DNA of 64,000 nt from assembly GCA_044224315.1 (NCBI GenBank), contig JBGAKR010000002.1, positions 372,001-436,000 on the forward strand, given 5' to 3'. The DNA is from JAGXTF01 sp044224315 (GTDB taxonomy: Bacteria; Bacteroidota; Bacteroidia; NS11-12g; UBA955). The translations under genes and the position numbers were made by a program. The notes below the pieces were generated by a model. The model saw only the letters and a list, made by a program, of their open reading frames with translations. It did no database searches and was not told the DNA's origin. This document shows positions 51,741-59,624 of this stretch, piece by piece. The stretch's first letter is position 1; every line of letters begins with the position of its first letter.

Positions 51741-52835
51741 ATGCAAAAAACCGAAGATTCCGAAATTTTTGAATATAGGCCGAAAATTTACAGCTGCGCC
51801 AACAGCTCAGATATGTCGGAATTTAACAGTCTGGTGCTGGATAAATCGCCTATTCTTGTCGATACTTTCACAAAACAGATTGCCGATTTTTTGCCCTGTA
51901 ACTTTCCCGAAGATTTTTTTAATGGACAAAGTACCGAACAAATGCTCGGTAAATGGTTAAATGGAACCCCATTAAATTTAAAAGGCAATTGGGTGTATTA
52001 TCCTTGGAAAAACACCGCCGTTAAGCTTCTGGATGTCAATGATTTCATAGTGTGCCGCACCAACCGGAATCAGATAAAAATTACTGCCCAAAATCAACAA
52101 ATTTTAAAAGATAAAAATATACTTTTTGTAGGGCTTTCTGTAGGCCAGAGTGCGGCTGTAACGTTTGCCATGCAACGCATTGGTGGTACCTTAATTTTAA
52201 CCGATTTTGATGATTTATCGCTGTCTAATATGAACCGAATACGGGCATCGGTAATTGATTTAGAACTGCCCAAATGCATCATAGCTGCCCGCGCTATTGC
52301 CGAGATGGATCCCTATCTGAATGTGGTTTGCGACCTGAACGGCGCCAATGAGCAAAATATCGATAGCCTCATCAGCCACCATACAGGCAAACCGGTAGAC
52401 TTAGTGGTGGAAGAATGTGACAGCCTTGAAATTAAAATATTGGTGCGCCTCAAAGCCCGCGAATTGGGTATTCCGGTGGTAATGGAAACCAGCGACCGGG
52501 GCATGCTCGATGTTGAACGTTTTGATATAGAAAAAGATAGACCCTTTTTTCATGGAAAATTAGAAAATACAGATGTAAACAAAATCAGTGAACTCAGCCG
52601 CGAACAAAGGATGGGACTGCTTTTGAACATTGTAGACTTCCAAAATGTGAGTCAATCCATGAAAGATTCTGTTGCGATTATTGGTAAAACCATATTAACT
52701 TGGCCACAGTTAGCGAAGGATGTAACATTAGGAAGTTCCGTCCTAGCGCACACTGCGACAAAAATTCTGCTCAATGAACCTATGAAATCAGGCAGATATT
52801 ATGTTGATTTGGACCAAATACTAACAGCCGGGTGA
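51741..52835 (+). CDS. ThiF/HesA/MoeB (E1-like) adenylyltransferase-fold protein
   Basis: This 364-residue protein has an N-terminal region of about 110 residues without known motifs, then an E1-type Rossmann domain. The nucleotide loop is LFVGLSVGQSAAVTFAM (near 130), followed by LTDFDDLSLSNMNRIRAS (near 155-170, the D-x(n)-SN-x-x-R signature of E1 enzymes) and PVVMETSDRGMLDVERFD. The CxxC zinc pairs of ThiF are not seen. It resembles the ThiF part of Rv1355c-type proteins. It would adenylate a carboxylate, and the substrate is unknown. It overlaps the GNAT gene by GTGA. Confidence 0.75.
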   Translation: MQKTEDSEIFEYRPKIYSCANSSDMSEFNSLVLDKSPILVDTFTKQIADFLPCNFPEDFFNGQSTEQMLGKWLNGTPLNLKGNWVYYPWKNTAVKLLDVNDFIVCRTNRNQIKITAQNQQILKDKNILFVGLSVGQSAAVTFAMQRIGGTLILTDFDDLSLSNMNRIRASVIDLELPKCIIAARAIAEMDPYLNVVCDLNGANEQNIDSLISHHTGKPVDLVVEECDSLEIKILVRLKARELGIPVVMETSDRGMLDVERFDIEKDRPFFHGKLENTDVNKISELSREQRMGLLLNIVDFQNVSQSMKDSVAIIGKTILTWPQLAKDVTLGSSVLAHTATKILLNEPMKSGRYYVDLDQILTAG

Positions 52836-53518
52836 AATTAGAACTTAAAATCAGAGCTTTTCGTGCAATAGACGATAAACTTACCCGGAATGAATACCAT
52901 AAAAGCCTGGAACAAGTTCTTTTGTACTATGGAATAACACGCGTTACTTCCCAAAGTTCCGACTGGTTTGACGACCCCGATACCTGGATCATTGTGGTGC
53001 AATCTGTGCAGGATGGCCAGATACTTGGCGGAGCCCGGATGCAGCGCGCCAGTGCCAATCTGCCTCTCCCCATGGAAAAAGCCATTGCTTTTAAGGATAC
53101 ACGCATTTATGATGAGGTAAACAAATACATCGACGGTGGACTGGGCGAACTATGCGGCTTATGGAATTCGCGCAAGGTGGCTGGTATGGGAATAGGCAGC
53201 ATCTTTTTAGGCATCTCTGCCATATCCATCGCTACTCGCATTAATATGGGCACTGTTATGTGTCTTTGCGCCCCTAGTACCAAGGCAAATTGCCTCAGAA
53301 CCGGTTTCACCATTAATAAAAACCTGGGTACTACAGGCGAATTTATTTACCCGAAAGAAAACCTGGTTGCAACTGCATTGATAATGGAAGATCCAATTAA
53401 TGTGCCGCATGCCCAGGAATTCGAAAGATCTCGGATTCTCAAAATTCGCGAGAATCCCAAAATTGAACTCGAAGAATCAACACCGAAAGGTGAAATACTG
53501 CTACACTTTGATTTATGA
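52832..53518 (+). CDS. GNAT-fold acyltransferase resembling acyl-amide autoinducer synthases
   Basis: This 228-residue protein starts at GTG 52832, overlapping the E1-like gene, and ends overlapping the kinase gene. The core ILGGARMQRASANLPLPMEK (near 65-85) is similar in layout to the G-x-x-R-L...LP motif of LuxI/FeeM-type acyl-amide synthases. It is followed by LGELCGLWNSRKVAG and a hydrophobic block GIGSIFLGISAISIATRINM typical of GNAT helix/strand elements. Acyl transfer from acyl-ACP or acyl-CoA to an amine is plausible. Similarity to LuxI is by eye and must be confirmed by profile or structure comparison. Confidence 0.55.
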   Translation: MKLELKIRAFRAIDDKLTRNEYHKSLEQVLLYYGITRVTSQSSDWFDDPDTWIIVVQSVQDGQILGGARMQRASANLPLPMEKAIAFKDTRIYDEVNKYIDGGLGELCGLWNSRKVAGMGIGSIFLGISAISIATRINMGTVMCLCAPSTKANCLRTGFTINKNLGTTGEFIYPKENLVATALIMEDPINVPHAQEFERSRILKIRENPKIELEESTPKGEILLHFDL

Positions 53519-55515
53519 AAATTGGAGGAAAAACAACCGCTTTACTATTACTGGTGTTCTCTGTGCTGCCCGCCATCGCAGTCACTGAACCAGCTTCATG
53601 GGAATTGCCCAAAGAAGTGTATTACAAATGTATAGGTGCCGATGACCCTGGTTTGGCCCAATACCAGAAAAAACCCTTGCCCTTCTTTCAACCCCAGAAA
53701 GGCACCCATTTTATCAAAATCCAACTCAATGGGATTGAAAATCGAAAGGAAATTTATTCGATAAAATTGCCATTTCTGAATTGCGATTCAATTGATGTAT
53801 TTATCATCGATAAATCCGGGAAAATAATCCATACACTTAGTACAACCAGACATAGCAGTAACCTTATTTGGGAATTACCCCCCGATTTAAAAAACACCGA
53901 TGAAATGGTGTTTAAAATCAAAAGCACGTTTGCCGTGTTCTTTCCCGCCAAAGCCTTTTCTGCCATGCATCTTGATGCCACTGAAGGCACAGACTTTACA
54001 ATTTACAGCATGTATTTTGGCATCATTATTATTATGTTTTTATACAATGCTTTTTTATTTTATTCTACCCGTTCACGCAGTTACCTTTACTATTGTATTT
54101 ATACCCTCACATTTGGTATCGCCCAGTTCTGTCTGAACGGCTTTTTTCACATGTTTATATCTATGGACAATTTTGCCCTTTCAAAGCAAAATGCGGTTAT
54201 TTTTTCAGGCATTTCAGGCATGTTTGGAATTCTGTTTTTTAACTCTTTTTTAGAAACTAAAACCAATTTGCCCCGTTTGCGCAAATTGCTATTTATATTC
54301 TTTATTTCTTACGCAGCCGTAGTAGTTATCGGGTTGTTCCGTCAGTTCGGTCCGGCATTTAATCTGCTCAATCTAAACGGAATTGCAGCTGGAATAATTT
54401 GCCTGGTGGGCTCGGGTTACCTCGTATTTAACGGACACCGCCCTGCACGATTTTACTTCTTTGCATGGCTCACATTTATACTCTCGCTGGTGCTATTTAT
54501 TATGACCAATGTAGGTGTAGCACCCTATAACGGATTTACCAAATTCCTGCTTCCCATTGGCTCTGCCATCGAAATTTCGCTGCTGTCATTCGCACTCGCC
54601 GATAAAATTAATATTCTATCGCGCGAAAATGAATCCCTGATACGTGAACAAAATATAAAATTGGAACAACAGGTAACGGAAAGAACCGCCGAATTAATGC
54701 TTGCCAACGAAAACCTGAAAGAAACCCAAACCCAACTGGTGAATAGCGAAAAAATGGCAAGTTTGGGTCATTTAACGGCCGGTATTGCGCATGAAATTAA
54801 TAATCCCATCAATTTTATTTCAGCCAACATTTCTCCCCTTCGAAGAGATATTGAAGACTATGAACTGATAATGAAATTGTACTCAGAAATTACTGAAAAT
54901 AATTTTGCAGAAAAAATGGCCGAGATTGAGAAAACTTCTAAAGATCTGGATCTCCCCTATTTAAAATCCGAAATTGAAACCCTGCTGAAAGGCATTGATG
55001 AAGGGGCAAAACGCACTTCAGAAATTGTAAAAAATCTGAAAATATTCTCGCATATCGATAAAGCAGAAAACTCATATTATTCTATTAATGAGGGTATCAC
55101 TTCTACATTGCATTTGTTATCGCACAAACTTGGCAATATTGAGGTGAAAAGCGATTTGGGTAACCTGCCTCCTATTCTGTGTTTTCCGGGCAAACTCAAC
55201 CAGGTTTTCATGAATTTATTAAGCAACGCTTTAGATGCAGTTCAAAAAGCCGAAAAACCGTTTATTGAAGTCAAAAGCTATATGCAGGATGAAATGATTA
55301 TAGTGGATATTATTGATAATGGGCATGGAATTCCAAAAGAAATTCTGAAAGATATTTTCAATCCATTTTTTACCACCAAGGATGTAGGTTCAGGCACCGG
55401 TTTAGGCCTTTCTATTACCATTAGCATTATTCATGAACACGGCGGCGACATTAAAGTTGAAAGTGAACCCGGACACGGAAGTAAGTTTACCGTATCACTT
55501 CCTATAAAACTATAA
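53515..55515 (+). CDS. 7TMR-DISM sensor histidine kinase
   Basis: This 666-residue membrane kinase has a signal sequence and an extracellular DISMED2-like beta domain (residues about 25-160: ENRKEIYSIKLPFLNCDSID). Seven transmembrane helices (about 165-360) follow, then a coiled coil (ENESLIREQNIKLEQQVTER), HisKA with the phosphorylated His426 in HLTAGIAHEINNPINF, and HATPase_c with NQVFMNLLSNALDAV, DNGHGIP and GTGLGLSI. The extracellular domain should bind a ligand. Overlap with the GNAT gene implies that ligand production and sensing are linked. Confidence 0.9.
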   Translation: MKIGGKTTALLLLVFSVLPAIAVTEPASWELPKEVYYKCIGADDPGLAQYQKKPLPFFQPQKGTHFIKIQLNGIENRKEIYSIKLPFLNCDSIDVFIIDKSGKIIHTLSTTRHSSNLIWELPPDLKNTDEMVFKIKSTFAVFFPAKAFSAMHLDATEGTDFTIYSMYFGIIIIMFLYNAFLFYSTRSRSYLYYCIYTLTFGIAQFCLNGFFHMFISMDNFALSKQNAVIFSGISGMFGILFFNSFLETKTNLPRLRKLLFIFFISYAAVVVIGLFRQFGPAFNLLNLNGIAAGIICLVGSGYLVFNGHRPARFYFFAWLTFILSLVLFIMTNVGVAPYNGFTKFLLPIGSAIEISLLSFALADKINILSRENESLIREQNIKLEQQVTERTAELMLANENLKETQTQLVNSEKMASLGHLTAGIAHEINNPINFISANISPLRRDIEDYELIMKLYSEITENNFAEKMAEIEKTSKDLDLPYLKSEIETLLKGIDEGAKRTSEIVKNLKIFSHIDKAENSYYSINEGITSTLHLLSHKLGNIEVKSDLGNLPPILCFPGKLNQVFMNLLSNALDAVQKAEKPFIEVKSYMQDEMIIVDIIDNGHGIPKEILKDIFNPFFTTKDVGSGTGLGLSITISIIHEHGGDIKVESEPGHGSKFTVSLPIKL

Positions 55516-55520
55516 AAAAT

Positions 55521-56411
55521 ATGACCCAAGAGAGCCGATTAAAAGAAAAATTTGAAGCCATGGGATTAAATCCCGAAATGGCAATGGAAGGTGCACAGCA
55601 TTTAAAACCGCTTAACTACTGGGAATATGTGCAACTAGACACCTTACTAACGCTTCAAAAATCTCGCACTGCTTTTCCGGATGAATATATTTTTATTGTA
55701 TACCACCAGATAACCGAATTGGTATTTACATTAATGCTGCACGAACTGCGGCAAATCTGTATTCCCGGCCAACAATCATCGGCTGTATTGGAAGAAAAAC
55801 TTCCGCGTTTATCCAATTATACCCGCATGCTCATCAATTCTTTTGGCATTATGACCAAAGGGATGGATTATGAACAGTACAATATTTTCCGCCACAGCCT
55901 TGCCCCAGCCAGCGGCTTTCAAAGTGCCCAGTATCGCGAGATTGAAATTTACAGTACACGTTTAAAAAATCTATCGCCCGGAGCACCCGCCAATGCCGAT
56001 AACAATACGTATTTTAAACATATTTACTGGCAGCATGCGGGCCTTGATAGAGCTACCGGAAAGAAAACCTATACCCTGCAACAATTCGAAGAAAAATACC
56101 TGGATTATTTTAAAGAAATAGCCGAAAAGGTAAACGGAATTACCCTGGAAGAAATTATCAAAACCATGGATTCAAGCGGCCATTTATCAGACAAAGCCCG
56201 TTCATCGGCGCGCGAATTTGATAATTTATACAATATAAAATGGCCCTTGGTTCATCTCGAAACTGCTGAACATTATTTAAATGCAAGAGGCGAAAAAAAG
56301 GAAGCTACCGGTGGCAGCGAGTGGCAAAAATACCTACATCCCATGCACCAGCGCCGTATATTTTTTCCTGAATTATGGTCGGCAGAAGAATTAGAAAATT
56401 GGGGCAAATAA
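55521..56411 (+). CDS. kynA: tryptophan 2,3-dioxygenase
   Basis: This heme enzyme opens the indole ring of tryptophan to N-formylkynurenine. At 296 residues it has LNYWEYVQLDTLLTLQ, ELVFTLMLHELRQI (the heme-side region), FRHSLAPASGFQSAQYREIE and TGGSEWQKYLHPMHQRR. The family match is clear. It begins 5 bases after the kinase stop, so it may be read from the same message. No kynurenine formamidase, hydroxylase or hydrolase is adjacent. Confidence 0.94.
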   Translation: MTQESRLKEKFEAMGLNPEMAMEGAQHLKPLNYWEYVQLDTLLTLQKSRTAFPDEYIFIVYHQITELVFTLMLHELRQICIPGQQSSAVLEEKLPRLSNYTRMLINSFGIMTKGMDYEQYNIFRHSLAPASGFQSAQYREIEIYSTRLKNLSPGAPANADNNTYFKHIYWQHAGLDRATGKKTYTLQQFEEKYLDYFKEIAEKVNGITLEEIIKTMDSSGHLSDKARSSAREFDNLYNIKWPLVHLETAEHYLNARGEKKEATGGSEWQKYLHPMHQRRIFFPELWSAEELENWGK

Positions 56412-56426
56412 CGCAATTGAAATTAC

Positions 56427-57062
56427 ATGCAAATTATAAAATATACATTTATTTTTTTGCTTGCCTCTATCACCGCCATTGGCAGTTGCAAAAAGAAACC
56501 CAAAGAATCTCCGCCTAAAGAACCCACAGAAAAAATTATTGAAATCCAAACCGATTTTGGCAATATGTACATGTGGCTGTACAAACAAACACCGCAGCAC
56601 CGCGACAACTTTTTAAAACTCGCTTCAGAGAAATATTTCGATAGTACCACATTCCACCGAATAATTGTAAATTTCGTAATTCAGGGTGGTGACCCCAATA
56701 CAAAAGATGCCGATACCACCAACGATGGCAACGGCGGCCCCGCATATACCATACCTGCCGAATTTATAGACAGCATTAAACATGATTATGGAGCCGTAGG
56801 TGCAGCCCGCGATAACAACCCGGCAAAGGCCAGCAATGGCTCCCAGTTTTACATTGTAGTGAACAAATCCGGACAGCATAGTTTGGATAAAAATTACACC
56901 GTTTTTGGCAAAATATTTAAAGGTATAGAAGTAGCCAATACCATTGTGGTGCAGCCAAAAAATAAAAAGAACGACAGGCCTTATACCAATATTCGCATGA
57001 AAGTAAGGGTGCTGGAAAAAACGTTGAATCAATTAAAGGCGGAGTATAATTTTACTCCATAA
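56427..57062 (+). CDS. cyclophilin-type peptidyl-prolyl isomerase lipoprotein (short form)
   Basis: This 211-residue lipoprotein (lipobox AIGSC) has a compact cyclophilin domain: FLKLASEKYFDSTTFHRIIV, VIQGGDPNTKDADTTNDG, ASNGSQFYIVVNKSGQHSLD and YTVFGKIFKGIEVANTIV. It lacks the insertion seen in the cyclophilin at 44546. It starts 15 bases after kynA and is probably the last gene of that run. Confidence 0.9.
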   Translation: MQIIKYTFIFLLASITAIGSCKKKPKESPPKEPTEKIIEIQTDFGNMYMWLYKQTPQHRDNFLKLASEKYFDSTTFHRIIVNFVIQGGDPNTKDADTTNDGNGGPAYTIPAEFIDSIKHDYGAVGAARDNNPAKASNGSQFYIVVNKSGQHSLDKNYTVFGKIFKGIEVANTIVVQPKNKKNDRPYTNIRMKVRVLEKTLNQLKAEYNFTP

Positions 57063-57073
57063 AAAATACTTTT

Positions 57074-57544
57074 TTATACCCCAAATTGGCGCAAATGGTG
57101 GTCGATGTGTTTATACATCAGGTTGTTCCATTCTACCGAATTTAACTTACCTAAACTGGCCTGGGCCTTACCTTCAAAGTGGTTTCTGCCCAATTGCTGA
57201 AACTCTGTAATCAGGCTTTTTAATTGGGCTTTTTCGGTTTCAAATTCCTTTTCATCCACCACCACAAAAGAGGGCGAAGTAGGCAATCCTTGTTTGTATG
57301 GAACCGTATTGGTCATTGATTTTTTAAACATCAGTTTTACCACCAATTTCATAAAAAAGGGAGCCGTTTTATTGTGCCTGCCCATAGCCTGCAAATAAGG
57401 GAAACTGCAATGGGCCAGCATTTGCGAAACATTCATTTTACCCCATAAAGCAGGTGTTTCAGCCGTAAGTTTATCAATACGTGCATGCAAAGCAGCGCTG
57501 GTTTCGGCACTAAATATATCGGGATAGGATTGGGTTTGGGACAT
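57074..57544 (-). CDS. DUF1569 (DinB-like) protein
   Basis: This 156-residue four-helix protein has LWGKMNVSQMLAHCSFPYLQ (first conserved His) and the C-terminal HIDHHLRQFGV, the pattern of DUF1569 in the DinB/YfiT-like metal-binding superfamily. The function is unknown, possibly a thiol-dependent transferase. It is convergent with the cyclophilin gene. Confidence 0.8.
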   Translation of the reverse strand: MSQTQSYPDIFSAETSAALHARIDKLTAETPALWGKMNVSQMLAHCSFPYLQAMGRHNKTAPFFMKLVVKLMFKKSMTNTVPYKQGLPTSPSFVVVDEKEFETEKAQLKSLITEFQQLGRNHFEGKAQASLGKLNSVEWNNLMYKHIDHHLRQFGV

Positions 57545-57644
57545 GATGCAAATATAGAGAATAGCTGATAGGGAATGGGGAATGGCTCATTTCTCTCTGG
57601 TCGGTGTTGTCACTGACCAGTAGCACTGCGTATAACAGAGAATA

Positions 57645-57666
57645 GTCGGTCGCGACCGACCCCTAC
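57645..57666 (-). repeat. 22-bp palindromic repeat, copy 1
   Basis: The core GTCGGTCGCGACCGAC is a perfect palindrome followed by CCCTAC. The whole 22 bases are the exact reverse complement of 58016-58037, so the pair can form a long stem around about 350 bases. Confidence 0.85.
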
Positions 57667-57838
57667 AATCATACATCCAAATTATATATTCTAAGCCCTT
57701 CTCCCTCTATTTAAATCTTCTTTCTAAGAATTTTATATGGTTGACTATATTTCGAATTAATTCTACAAAATATTCCATGATATTGGGTAAATTTGGGTAT
57801 CAATTAAAAGAGGCAATAACAATAATATCCAACCAGGG

Positions 57839-57904
57839 GTTTCTCCCGGGTTTGCCTCAGGTTTCTCCCACATTTCTCCCATGTTTCTCCCACGTTTCTC
57901 CCAC
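57839..57904. repeat. 11-bp minisatellite, six units
   Basis: Tandem units of consensus GTTTCTCCCAC. The first two (57839-57860) are degenerate, and the last four (57861-57904) match with single changes. The unit length equals about one helical turn and is not a multiple of three. Confidence 0.85.
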
Positions 57905-58015
57905 CTCAAAGGTTTACCAGAGCTTACCTAGAGTGCTGCTAACAAGCAGGTGAAGTTGTATTAAAGGTGATAATAAAGCTATGAGTCAACCACATTCAAG
58001 CAATCCAACCACCTC

Positions 58016-58038
58016 GTAGGGGTCGGTCGCGACCGACC
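58016..58038 (+). repeat. 22-bp palindromic repeat, copy 2
   Basis: GTAGG is followed by an 18-bp perfect palindrome (58021-58038), GGTCGGTCGCGACCGACC. It is an inverted identical copy of 57645-57666. The layout resembles REP/BIME-type intergenic elements. Confidence 0.85.
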
Positions 58039-58083
58039 ATTACGGGGTGGTTCTACGTGCACCCATACTAATACCCAATCCAT

Positions 58084-58117
58084 AAAAAAAGCCCACATAT
58101 TTCTATGCGGGCTTTTT
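58084..58117. terminator. intrinsic terminator beside the ssrA fragment
   Basis: GCCCACATA pairs with TATGCGGGC around TTTC, flanked by A and T runs on both sides. On the minus strand it lies 12 bases after the tmRNA-like 3' end, where the native ssrA terminator should be. Confidence 0.85.
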
Positions 58118-58129
58118 CTACTTCAGGAG

Positions 58130-58151
58130 TGGAGCTGGAGGGAATCGAACC
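58130..58151 (-). other. tmRNA (ssrA) 3'-end fragment, probable island attachment site
   Basis: Read on the minus strand the 22 bases give GGTTCGATTCCC followed by TCCAGCTCCA: the T-loop and acceptor 3' strand of tmRNA, whose acceptor is GGGGCUG/CAGCUCC. The rest of the molecule is missing; the bases 5' of it do not pair in the T-stem. This is what an island inserted at the 3' end of ssrA leaves at its distal end. A tRNA gene with the same acceptor is less likely. Confidence 0.65.
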
Positions 58152-58173
58152 AGTTTTGAAAACCCGCCATGGG

Positions 58174-58213
58174 ATTAGGATACATAGATTTCGCAAATAA
58201 TAGGTATCCTAAT
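58174..58213. repeat. 10-bp inverted repeat next to the attachment site
   Basis: ATTAGGATAC (58174-58183) and GTATCCTAAT (58204-58213) are perfect inverted copies separated by 20 bases, 23 bases inside the island from the ssrA fragment. Possible integrase arm or excisionase sites, or a hairpin. Confidence 0.6.
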
Positions 58214-58245
58214 AGGTAACCAGAAGCCTCATTACTGGCTAACTA

Positions 58246-58446
58246 TTAGCAGCATGATTTACCCAGTTGCATTGGGGGGCACTTCACTGTTCCATAACTA
58301 CAGAAGACACAACAGTCTCCAGACCTAGGCTTCAATATAGAATGACAGCTCTCGCAATCATAAAAAAACTGACAGGCATCAATAGGCATCGTTTCTTCCT
58401 TTTGATGCCCACAAATCGGGCATGAAATTACTGAGTTCAAAATCAC
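58246..58446 (-). CDS. small Cys-rich GDCCVFCSYG-type protein of metal-resistance islands
   Basis: This 66-residue protein has ten Cys residues. It has an N-terminal CPICGH and FYDCESCHSIL zinc-ribbon-like half and the block SGDCCVFCSYGTVKCPPMQ. This latter block is characteristic of small proteins found beside merT/merP genes in Bacteroidota and other bacteria. Function unknown; binding of a soft metal such as Hg(II) is likely from the Cys pairs. Confidence 0.8.
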   Translation of the reverse strand: MILNSVISCPICGHQKEETMPIDACQFFYDCESCHSILKPRSGDCCVFCSYGTVKCPPMQLGKSCC

Positions 58447-58499
58447 CGGTATTTCATCTAAAGAATCTATAGAAATCGTCAGGATTCTATTTGTTTTGC

Positions 58500-58859
58500 C
58501 TAGTTGCCATTAAATGAAAGTCTATTGCCGAAAGGGTCAATAACATCCATGCACAAGGTTTTTGAGTCCCATGGTGTTTTGCCAATGCCAGGTCTGTTGA
58601 ACTTATAGTCTTTATCCAGCAGTTGTTTGTGGTAATTTTTAATGTTCTCGAACTTGTCGATATATGCTCTTGCGCCAGGCGAGCAATCACCATGGTGTTC
58701 TGTTAAATGAAGGATAATATTTCCAAGAGAAATCTGCATATAAAGCGGGGCATTTGTTGGTTTGTCCTCCCAGTCAATTTTGAACCCAAGCCAATGTACA
58801 TAAAATTCAATGGCCTTGTCATAGTCAAAAATTCGGAATATGGGTGTTATCGTTGTCAT
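58500..58859 (-). CDS. VOC-family (glyoxalase/bleomycin resistance-like) protein
   Basis: This 119-residue protein is one VOC domain: FRIFDYDKAIEFYVHWLGFK at the start, NIILHLTEHHGDCSPGARAY in the middle and DVIDPFGNRLSF at the end. It is of the glyoxalase superfamily subtype that resembles bleomycin-binding proteins; activity is unknown. Its start lies 26 bases after the stop of the upstream Cys-rich lipoprotein gene (58886-59623), so it could be cotranscribed with the metal module. Confidence 0.8.
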   Translation of the reverse strand: MTTITPIFRIFDYDKAIEFYVHWLGFKIDWEDKPTNAPLYMQISLGNIILHLTEHHGDCSPGARAYIDKFENIKNYHKQLLDKDYKFNRPGIGKTPWDSKTLCMDVIDPFGNRLSFNGN

Positions 58860-58885
58860 TTGAACTGTCTATGAAAAAACTGCAA

Positions 58886-59623
58886 TTATTTCTTTTCGCA
58901 ACAGTGGTCGTCCTTTTCACACCTGCCTTTTGTATCACAATCCTCTGTATTCGAAAAATTATACGAATAGAGTTTTGATACTTTATCCGCCCTAGATTTT
59001 CCGATGACGCTTACATATATATCGTAACCATCTTTTCTCCATTTTCCTTGGGTTTTTTCACTTCCTAATTCTTCGTTTGTACGTACAATGACCAATTCCT
59101 TTTTAAAGTATTCGCGCAGCTGGTTTTTAACCTTCTCGGCTTCATCCTTTGTTATTAAACCGGAATCAAGCGCAACCGAGGTTAAATCATGCGCAATAAC
59201 GCCAGCCTCTTCGATGCTCAATTTATCCACGTCCATGCCCTTATACCATTCATCTTTGCTCTCCATGCTTTTCTTAAGCTCAGCTCTCTTGTTTTCATCA
59301 TTTATCAAACTTGCCTTTACGGAATGCTGCTTGAATAGCTTTCGTGCAATGTCCTCATTGGCAGCAGTATTCCAAACTATGGCTATAACTGTCCCTTTCC
59401 GATTGGACCATGCCTCTTTGATTTCATCCGTTTTACCTGCCTGAATAAAGAGGGGCTTTAATCTACTCCCACATCCAATCTCTGGTGCAGCTCCGCAGAC
59501 AAGAGGAACCTTATAAAAGGTTATTGTGTTCTGGTTTGCAGCCTTGGAAGGGGTGCAATATTGCAGACCTAGCATAAGTATTGCACCGGCAAGAATTGTA
59601 AAGAGAGATATTGTTTTTTTCAT
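58886..59623 (-). CDS. exported protein with VCGAAPxIGCGS motif, associated with MerTP
   Basis: This 245-residue protein has a lipobox-like signal (LMLGLQYC). The N-terminal motif VPLVCGAAPEIGCGSRLKPLF (residues about 40-60) has two Cys in a distinctive context that I know only from genes next to merTP in Bacteroidota. A helical middle (residues 85-190) and a Cys/His-rich tail (CDTKGRCEKDDHCCEKK) follow. It probably binds the metal in the periplasm. It lies 1 base after merTP, in the same operon. Function is not established. Confidence 0.7.
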   Translation of the reverse strand: MKKTISLFTILAGAILMLGLQYCTPSKAANQNTITFYKVPLVCGAAPEIGCGSRLKPLFIQAGKTDEIKEAWSNRKGTVIAIVWNTAANEDIARKLFKQHSVKASLINDENKRAELKKSMESKDEWYKGMDVDKLSIEEAGVIAHDLTSVALDSGLITKDEAEKVKNQLREYFKKELVIVRTNEELGSEKTQGKWRKDGYDIYVSVIGKSRADKVSKLYSYNFSNTEDCDTKGRCEKDDHCCEKK

Positions 59624-59624
59624 T

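Larger units (their letters stand above)
57545..58129. other. non-coding region rich in palindromes and short repeats
   Basis: No convincing gene is present in this stretch. A short open frame (57741-57953) merely reads through the 11-bp repeats. What is visible: an imperfect hairpin with GGTCGGTG/CACTGACC arms (57599-57620), two identical inverted 22-bp palindromic elements, six 11-bp repeats and a terminator. It marks the junction between the core chromosome and the probable island. Confidence 0.7.

Noticed and set aside
57741..57953. Short open frame of 70 codons
   Set aside because: It reads straight through the 11-bp minisatellite and gives a low-complexity peptide; no promoter or family match.
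58130..58151. Complete tRNA or tmRNA gene on the minus strand
   Set aside because: Only the T-loop and acceptor 3' strand match; the expected pairing strands of the T-stem and acceptor are absent.
58500..58859. Bleomycin resistance determinant
   Set aside because: The VOC fold is too general; there is no specific evidence for drug binding.
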